Shown in pieces: positions 59,289 to 64,000 of a stretch of DNA of 64,000 nt. The DNA is taken from assembly GCA_902168085.1 (NCBI GenBank), contig CABHOP010000089.1:160504-224503 (forward strand). Reading direction: 5' to 3'. The first letter of the stretch is position 1, and each line of letters starts with the position of its first letter. The translations under genes and the position numbers were made by a program. Under the pieces are notes generated by a model. That model was not told the origin of the DNA, ran no database searches, and saw only the letters and a list, made by a program, of their open reading frames with translations. The stretch is from an uncultured Bacteroides sp. (GTDB taxonomy: Bacteria > Bacteroidota > Bacteroidia > Chitinophagales > Chitinophagaceae).

Positions 59289-59318
59289 CCGAAACTATAC
59301 TGTTGTTGTGTTATAAAG

Positions 59319-60140
59319 TTAGTTAGTGGCCGGAGGGGTATCGCCGCCGGGGAGTTTTACATCGAAATCTTTTAATGTTTTGGTGGCATCGCCCTGCAGC
59401 AGCAGCTTGCCACCGGCGGCCATATGGCGCAGGCGGTAGCCCAGGTAGGTATCGCCTGTAGGCACATTGTACTTGCTGATGGCCTGGTTGACCACCTTGT
59501 GTGCCTTCTGAAACTGTTGCGAGCAAAAGCTGGTGAGGATATTGTCGTAATGGTCCTCTGCGCGGGCTGCTATCTTTTTACCACCCTCGTGGGTGCGGAT
59601 AGGGGCATTTTCCTGTTCCATTTTGTTCCATTCTTCGCCATCTATCTCATACTCGGCGGGGGTAACCTGGCGTGCCAGGCGGCGTGCCTTTACCAGTTCC
59701 TTAGGCTGTATATCGCTGATATTCTTCGGGAAGAAGACCTTGCCATTTTCATCAAGGAACGGCAGGCCGGCGATATTGACCAGATAGAAACGACCCATAT
59801 GCTTGCCCAGGTAGGGCAGCATCCAGTGGTAGGCCATTACATCGGCCGGCCAGGGGGCCATCCACAGCCATGCCTGCACATCGGGGTTTTGAAACATCTG
59901 CTTTGAAACCTCCAGCAGGCGCTCCATATCATCTACTTCCACCTGCTTATCGGTGCCCAGCACCTCTTGCCAAAAGGCCGTGCGCAAAGCACTGAACCCG
60001 CTACCGGCTTCTTTTTTCAATGGCCCTACATGCAGGATATCCTTCAGCACAATAACTTCCCCCTGCAAAGAAGGTTCGAGCTGAATAGCTTCCTGCAAGG
60101 GTTGGGCTGCCATATCGCCCACTACAAAATGGTAGATCAT
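59319..60140 (-). CDS. DUF1835 domain-containing protein
   Basis: A 273-residue protein of the DUF1835/DUF3658 type: the start MIYHFVVGDMAAQPLQEAI, VIVLKDILHVGPLKK and LGTDKQVEVDDMERLLEVSK in the first half, AWLWMAPWPADVMAYHWMLP in the middle. The second half includes KNISDIQPKELVKARRLARQ and the charged HEGGKKIAARAEDHYDNILT of the partner domain. Members are widespread but uncharacterised. I start it at 60138-60140, 5 nt behind a perfect -7 box (60146-60153, minus), as the longer start at 60158 would cross that box. Confidence 0.88.
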   Translation of the reverse strand: MIYHFVVGDMAAQPLQEAIQLEPSLQGEVIVLKDILHVGPLKKEAGSGFSALRTAFWQEVLGTDKQVEVDDMERLLEVSKQMFQNPDVQAWLWMAPWPADVMAYHWMLPYLGKHMGRFYLVNIAGLPFLDENGKVFFPKNISDIQPKELVKARRLARQVTPAEYEIDGEEWNKMEQENAPIRTHEGGKKIAARAEDHYDNILTSFCSQQFQKAHKVVNQAISKYNVPTGDTYLGYRLRHMAAGGKLLLQGDATKTLKDFDVKLPGGDTPPATN

Positions 60141-60145
60141 AGGTG

Positions 60146-60153
60146 CAAAAATA
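60146..60153 (-). promoter_or_regulatory. -7 element ending 5 nt before the DUF1835 start
   Basis: TATTTTTG on the minus strand, full match to TAnnTTTG, with CACCT then ATG at 60140. Predicts a leaderless or very short-leader mRNA. Confidence 0.5.
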
Positions 60154-60252
60154 GCCACGATTTATGGATTTTCCCCCAAACGCCCTAAAGGAGGCTTTCT
60201 TTGTGCCCGGCGGGGTGTTGGTAACCTTTATACAGGGGGCGTATGTATGTAT

Positions 60253-61083
60253 TTATGCGCGCAATGATATGTTACTAAAGGATTGCGTCTGTTTTTTGAG
60301 CAGTTCGCGGGCAGTGATGAGGGGCTGCAAAACCAATTGCTGCTGGCGGGGCGATAGTTTTTCAAATGCTGTGCGCTTGATAGCCAGGGCCTCCAGCGGC
60401 AGGTGGCGCAGGTTGGCATCGAGCGAGAGGTATAGCTGCCAGCGCTCGCCACCCTGTTTGGTGGCAGTGGTGGTAGGTGCATCACTATTGTATACCTGCA
60501 CGGCATGTGCGGGCAGGTAATCGAGCACGGGGCGTTCGGGCTGTGCTGTTGTGGCAGGCTGTAGCTTGCCAGGTGTTTCTATAAGTGGTGGGGTGGAAGG
60601 TATAGCGGGCACCTGCGTTGCCTCAGGCAGGGGTGGCGCTATGGCAGGTTTGGGTTTAGCAGCAGGTGGTGCGGGTTCCTTATACTTACCGGTTGCCAGC
60701 TTGCAGTCGAGCTCGATAGCGCGCAGCAGTGCTGATGGCGTGATGTCATTCTCTACAGCGTGCAAGGTATCCTTCAGTTTGATATGTTTTACCTGTTTCC
60801 ACTGGCCGCGTATCATGCGGGCGAGGATGAGGCGCTTTTCATGAAGGCTTACCATTTGTGCGGCTTCTTTTTCGGCGGCCTGCTGTATGTGTTGTTGCAA
60901 TCGGGCCTCGGCACGGTGGTGTACCTCAGCCAACCTTCCGGCGATAACCCGGTGTCTTAGTAAACGATTGGCAGCCGTGCGCATGGCCTCGCCGGATGCG
61001 GAGGGGTAGGCTGCCTGATAAGCACGGAGCTTATCGCCATGGCTTAGCATTTCGATAAGGAAAGTTTGATGAGCGGGTTTCAT
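60253..61083 (-). CDS. Orphan protein with terminase-small-subunit-like N-terminus
   Basis: A 276-residue protein. Residues 5-60 (FLIEMLSHGDKLRAYQAAYP, then GEAMRTAANRLLRHRVIAGR) follow the N-terminal HTH pattern of phage terminase small subunits (F..EYL..G..T.AY..AYP...). Next comes a helical stretch (60-135), a Pro/Ala-rich linker (~135-200) and a conserved-looking C-terminal part (VQVYNSDAPTTTATKQGGER, LSLDANLRHLPLEALAIKRT). No large terminase, portal or capsid gene is nearby, so it is not part of a visible prophage. Function unknown; a domesticated phage-derived DNA-binding protein is one idea. Confidence 0.65.
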   Translation of the reverse strand: MKPAHQTFLIEMLSHGDKLRAYQAAYPSASGEAMRTAANRLLRHRVIAGRLAEVHHRAEARLQQHIQQAAEKEAAQMVSLHEKRLILARMIRGQWKQVKHIKLKDTLHAVENDITPSALLRAIELDCKLATGKYKEPAPPAAKPKPAIAPPLPEATQVPAIPSTPPLIETPGKLQPATTAQPERPVLDYLPAHAVQVYNSDAPTTTATKQGGERWQLYLSLDANLRHLPLEALAIKRTAFEKLSPRQQQLVLQPLITARELLKKQTQSFSNISLRA

Positions 61084-61435
61084 AAGGATAGGTTTTATTA
61101 TAGCAAAAATACTACTTTTTATTATTTTTATCTTATTAAAATATTTTTTGGTTTGTTATTTTTTTAAATAGTATATTTATATACCTTTTTGAAAACGCCG
61201 TACACCATTATATAAAACACCAGACTATGAAAACAACCAGCCACGCAGCGCAACGCAAGCTGCCTTAATACTACTCTACAGTTATATTCCCTAAGTCTTT
61301 TTCGCCGACAGAGATGCATTCTGAAGGCGCAGCTATTTTATTGTTTCACCTTTAATGATATTGCCTATGGATAGATAAGAAAGCAATAATCCCGACCATT
61401 AAAAACAAATCTGAAACACTTAATCAAACACATCA
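61084..61435. other. Intergenic stretch with promoter and a 14-codon open frame
   Basis: 352 nt without a normal gene. A TTG (61148-61150)-N21-TATATTTA (61172-61179) pair is a plausible promoter for the next gene, with a leader of ~250 nt. At 61227-61268 an ATG opens MKTTSHAAQRKLP and a stop; it could be a leader peptide or chance. Otherwise AT-rich, nothing else recognised. Confidence 0.45.
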
Positions 61436-62848
61436 ATGAAAACAATTAAAGCTTTTGGTGCTGCTGCCAAGCACTGCTGCCTGCGCGCTTTTGCCGCATT
61501 ATTGCTCCTCGTTACATCGTATAGTGTGCAAGCACAATGTACCCTTGTTTCATCGCTCAGCATCACATCGGGCTGGGATGGTACTACACTGCTGGCACCT
61601 GTACAAAACGACCCGCACTGGATGATCACCGACCGCTCGCCTGTATTTGGGGGTACTACCGGGCTACCTATGAGTGCGCTTATTGTAAACCCGGTGTCCG
61701 GATGGGGCACGGGCCTGGGTGCAAGGTGGCTATGCGATGCTTCAAGCCACGCAACGCCGGGAGCCGTAGCTTACGCAGGTGATTATATATTATACAGTCG
61801 CAGTTTCAGGCTTTGCGAAGATGGAGACATCACATTTGACATGAATTTTTACGATGACAACCTGATAAGCGCTGTGTACGTAGATGGCGTAGCGGTACCC
61901 GGTTTTTCGCAACCCTTCAGCGGAACTAACTATTTTACTGCATGGCCGGTAGTTTTTACGCAAACGCTGAGTGCGGGTACGCATACATTTGAAGTACGGG
62001 TAGAAGAAACGAATACGAGCCCTGTAGGTGGCAACAACCCGATAGGTATGTGCGTGAACGGAACTATCAGCGCGATAGGCAATATCATTGTAGACGATTT
62101 TAACCCTGACTGTGTGGGCTATGAATGCAAGCCGGACAACTGTAGTGATGAATGCTACTGGAAAGTGAAAGGCAATACGATACTGAATGGCAATCACATT
62201 TTTGGTACGAAAAATCAATTCAGTGTAGACATAAAAACCGAAAACAGCTACCGCGGTATACTGACACCGGGTGGCCCTAATAATATAGACCCGAATGCCG
62301 GCCGCATGGGGTGGAATACCATGAACCCGACTGCACGCCTGCACGTAGATTGCCAATACGGCAACAACTGGGATAATGCGCCTAATGCCACATCTGACAT
62401 CCGGTTTGAAAACCTGGAGCCGGGCAGTGGTACGATACTGGTGATAGATGACATGGGCTATGTGTATAACAGCCGCGTGCCACTGCAGGGTGCAGACGGT
62501 GCTATGAAAACGGAGATAGAGCAACTGAAAACTGAAGTAGCTGAGCTGAAAGCACAGATAGCCAGTTATCGTGGTGGCATGACCCAAACGGGCAATGTGC
62601 TGTACCAGAATGCGCCGAACCCCTTTGGTAAGGAAACGGTGATAGGGTATGACCTGCAAACCATGCAGCAAGCGGCCTACATTATTATCTACGACCTGAC
62701 CGGCAGGGAACTGATGAAATACCCTGCTGCAAAAGGTAAAGGACAGGTAACCATAAGCGGTGAAAAACTGCAGCCGGGTATGTACCTGTATTCACTGATA
62801 GTAGATGGAAAAGAAGCGGATACGAAACGTATGGTGGTTTCTAAATAA
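61436..62848 (+). CDS. Secreted protein with coiled coil and T9SS sorting domain
   Basis: A 470-residue exported protein. The signal peptide is long (MKTIKAFGAAAKHCCLRAFA, core LLLLVTSYSVQA, cleavage at VQA-QC near 34). Residues ~40-230 form a beta-sandwich-like domain with DITFDMNFYDDN and GTHTFEVRVEETNT. A cysteine-rich hinge follows (YECKPDNCSDECYWKVKGNT). A region of ~100 residues resembles phage-tail-fibre-type sequence (GWNTMNPTARLHVD). A short coiled coil (MKTEIEQLKTEVAELKAQIA) precedes the T9SS type A domain (LYQNAPNPFGKETVIGYDL to LQPGMYLYSLIVDG). Surface-exposed or secreted; function unknown. Confidence 0.87.
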   Translation: MKTIKAFGAAAKHCCLRAFAALLLLVTSYSVQAQCTLVSSLSITSGWDGTTLLAPVQNDPHWMITDRSPVFGGTTGLPMSALIVNPVSGWGTGLGARWLCDASSHATPGAVAYAGDYILYSRSFRLCEDGDITFDMNFYDDNLISAVYVDGVAVPGFSQPFSGTNYFTAWPVVFTQTLSAGTHTFEVRVEETNTSPVGGNNPIGMCVNGTISAIGNIIVDDFNPDCVGYECKPDNCSDECYWKVKGNTILNGNHIFGTKNQFSVDIKTENSYRGILTPGGPNNIDPNAGRMGWNTMNPTARLHVDCQYGNNWDNAPNATSDIRFENLEPGSGTILVIDDMGYVYNSRVPLQGADGAMKTEIEQLKTEVAELKAQIASYRGGMTQTGNVLYQNAPNPFGKETVIGYDLQTMQQAAYIIIYDLTGRELMKYPAAKGKGQVTISGEKLQPGMYLYSLIVDGKEADTKRMVVSK

Positions 62849-62863
62849 TGCATCTGCCGTTAT

Positions 62864-62896
62864 AAAAAAATGGGAGCTATCATAGCTCCCATTTTT
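62864..62896 (+). terminator. Rho-independent terminator after the coiled-coil T9SS gene
   Basis: AAAAATGGGAGCTA (62866-62879) pairs with TAGCTCCCATTTTT (62883-62896), a perfect 14-bp stem with a 3-nt loop. Confidence 0.92.
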
Positions 62897-62956
62897 GTTT
62901 ATGACAAATATTGCAATGCGGTGACAATGTAATAGCTGTGCAATAGGGCATCTTTA

Positions 62957-62964
62957 TAGCTTTG
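62957..62964 (+). promoter_or_regulatory. -7 element for the seven-helix membrane protein
   Basis: TAGCTTTG, full match to TAnnTTTG, 19 nt before the TTG start at 62984. Confidence 0.45.
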
Positions 62965-62983
62965 CTATCAAATAGGTGTTTGC

Positions 62984-63679
62984 TTGCTCTACTTTCTGCC
63001 ACTGGCTACAACGCTTTTCTGTGTTTTCTTTTTCATAGAGCTATACCAGCACTGGAGAAAAAATACGGCCTCGCTGCACATTATGTGGTGGACGATAGGC
63101 GTGTTCTTTTACGGTGCCGGCACGGTGAGCGAAAGCATACATGCCCTGAGCGGGTATTCGCCCGTTAACTTTAAAGCCTGGTATATTTTTGGTGCGCTGC
63201 TGGGTGGTGCGCCACTGGCGCAGGGCACGGTGTACCTGCTATTTAAACGCAAGACAGCCCACCGCCTGTCTGTAGCATTGGTGAGCGTAATAGTGACGAC
63301 TACACTGCTGGTGATATTATCGCCACTGGAGCCGGTAACGCGGGGTGCGGATGTGAAACTGAGTGGCAGGCTGCTGGAATGGAGCTTTATACGTGCGCTG
63401 ACACCAATTATCAACCTGTATGCTTTTGTGTTCCTGGTAGGTGGTGCCATATATTCTGCGGTGTTATACTATCGCACGGTGATAGACAAGAGCAAATTTT
63501 GGGGGAATGTATTGATTGCCGCGGGGGGCTTGCTGCCGGGCATCGGCGGGTCGGCATCGAAGTTTGGCTATATAGAGGTGCTGTATGTGACGGAATTCAT
63601 TGGCATATGCCTGATACATGCAGGTTACCAACGGATGAAGGGTAGTGGGGTGCCTTCGGTGCATGCGAACCAGGGGTAG
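62984..63679 (+). CDS. Multi-helix membrane protein, unknown function
   Basis: A 231-residue protein with about seven hydrophobic segments (FLPLATTLFCVFFFIELY at the start, then ~30-50, 68-88, 95-115, 135-165, 175-195, 198-220). Landmarks are SLHIMWWTIGVFFYGAGTVS and a Gly-rich GGLLPGIGGSASKFGYIEV. No in-frame ATG lies near the N-terminus; the TTG at 62984 is the best start, since an in-frame stop lies at 62957-62959. It is followed by a repeat-rich stretch. I cannot assign a family. Confidence 0.65.
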   Translation: MLYFLPLATTLFCVFFFIELYQHWRKNTASLHIMWWTIGVFFYGAGTVSESIHALSGYSPVNFKAWYIFGALLGGAPLAQGTVYLLFKRKTAHRLSVALVSVIVTTTLLVILSPLEPVTRGADVKLSGRLLEWSFIRALTPIINLYAFVFLVGGAIYSAVLYYRTVIDKSKFWGNVLIAAGGLLPGIGGSASKFGYIEVLYVTEFIGICLIHAGYQRMKGSGVPSVHANQG

Positions 63680-63689
63680 TTTTTTTCTT

Positions 63690-64000
63690 TTGTGTTTTCT
63701 TTGGTTGGTCTTTTGTGTGGTGTTTTTTCCATCGTTACGTGGTTGTTCTTTTTTTGCTTCTCCAAAAAAAGAACCAAAAAAAGGAGTCGACGAATTAATT
63801 ACTGCGTAATTCGTCGTGTGTCTCCGATGAGGCTGTGGTGCTACTGTTGTGCCGGGCGGTGGGGCCTTGATGGTGTGTAGTGCTTTCGTTTTTTTTGACG
63901 GACGTTCTTTTCTTCATTGTGTGATTGTCGGTGGCTGCCGACGGGGGCTGTGGTGCTAATGTTGTGCCGGGCTGTGGAGCCTTGATGGTGTGTGTATCGT
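63690..64000. repeat. Repeat-rich non-coding end of the window
   Basis: Three structures: an A/T-tract inverted block around 63745-63783 (T-runs, TTCTCC, then A-runs in AAAAAAAGAACCAAAAAAAGG); a perfect 10-bp inverted repeat CGACGAATTA/TAATTCGTCG at 63788-63797 and 63807-63816; and a ~49-bp direct repeat at 63831-63879 and 63946-63994 (period 115, few mismatches). It looks like an intergenic repeat element rather than a gene; the 62-residue open frame across it is biased in composition. Confidence 0.65.

Noticed and set aside
63692..63880. 62-residue open frame
   Set aside because: Composition follows the T/A tracts and inverted repeats of a non-coding element; no start signal or family resemblance.
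1..64000. CRISPR array, insertion sequence, integrase or prophage
   Set aside because: No regularly spaced direct repeats with unique spacers, no transposase or integrase motif, and no phage structural gene were seen.

Overview
The window looks like a chromosomal segment of a Bacteroidota bacterium, most likely of the Chitinophagales/Chitinophagaceae type. Three secreted proteins end in type IX secretion (T9SS) sorting domains. Many genes are preceded by the Bacteroidota -7 element TAnnTTTG instead of a sigma70-type -10 box. There is a GldE-like protein in the mutY-ssb-gldE order, a GWxTD protein, BshC for bacillithiol synthesis, an ECF sigma factor with an anti-sigma/outer-membrane fusion, and Bacteroidota-type lipoproteins. 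No phage, plasmid, transposase, CRISPR array or rRNA operon is visible. All identifications come from reading the translations by eye; no database search was run.

Layout. 1-9.8 kb: proline dehydrogenase (cut by the edge), a T9SS-exported protein, topA, a SirB1-like transglutaminase-fold protein, then gldE, ssb and mutY on the minus strand and an N-terminal transketolase half on the plus strand. 9.8-17.5 kb: acyl-CoA dehydrogenase, a ComEA-like helix-hairpin-helix protein, threonine aldolase, a PNPOx-like protein, a GyrI-like protein, a WYL regulator and two DEAD-box helicases. 17.6-24.6 kb: a DinB protein, a TetR/small protein/MFS exporter cassette, an ArsR/SRPBCC pair, an alpha/beta hydrolase, a GlxA-type AraC regulator and fabF. 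24.7-31.1 kb: DUF5655, a PLP decarboxylase, a DUF2975/HTH pair, an HNH protein divergent from an SF1 helicase, a DUF1826-like protein, and tRNA-Pro and tRNA-Ser. 31.3-36 kb: an ECF sigma factor with a probable dual-membrane anti-sigma factor, a lipoprotein made of a recent internal duplication, dnaA, and a decayed 5'-nucleotidase fragment. 36-47 kb: nhaA, a second DinB-like protein, an orphan MoxR ATPase, a MazG-like protein, a T9SS protein, recR, dapF, GWxTD, WbqC, a GT2 enzyme, a DnaQ-like exonuclease, mpl and a 45-residue lipoprotein. 47-64 kb: an OMP barrel, bshC, truncated haemoglobin, radC, a Gfo/Idh oxidoreductase, a lipoprotein, a polyprenyl sugar-phosphate transferase, folC, a TonB-like protein, radical SAM, DUF1835, an orphan terminase-small-subunit-like protein, a T9SS protein, a membrane protein and a repeat-rich end.

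How genes work together. The most interesting regulatory picture is a small WYL regulon. A 26-bp sequence with the dyad TGACA-N6-TGTCA occurs, with one mismatch, just upstream of the GyrI-like gene (13871-13896) and of the DinB gene (17557-17582). The orientation is the same at both, and a TTnCTTTG element follows at exactly the same distance. The WYL regulator gene lies next to the first site. Separate self-contained circuits are the TetR cassette (dyads before tetR and before its downstream genes), the ArsR/SRPBCC pair (dyad beside a perfect -7 box) and the sigma/anti-sigma pair with overlapping ATGA.

Several genes (recR, the SF1 helicase, nhaA, tetR, the DUF1835 gene) have their start codon only 3-6 nt after a TAnnTTTG or TAnnTTTA box, which suggests leaderless or near-leaderless mRNAs.
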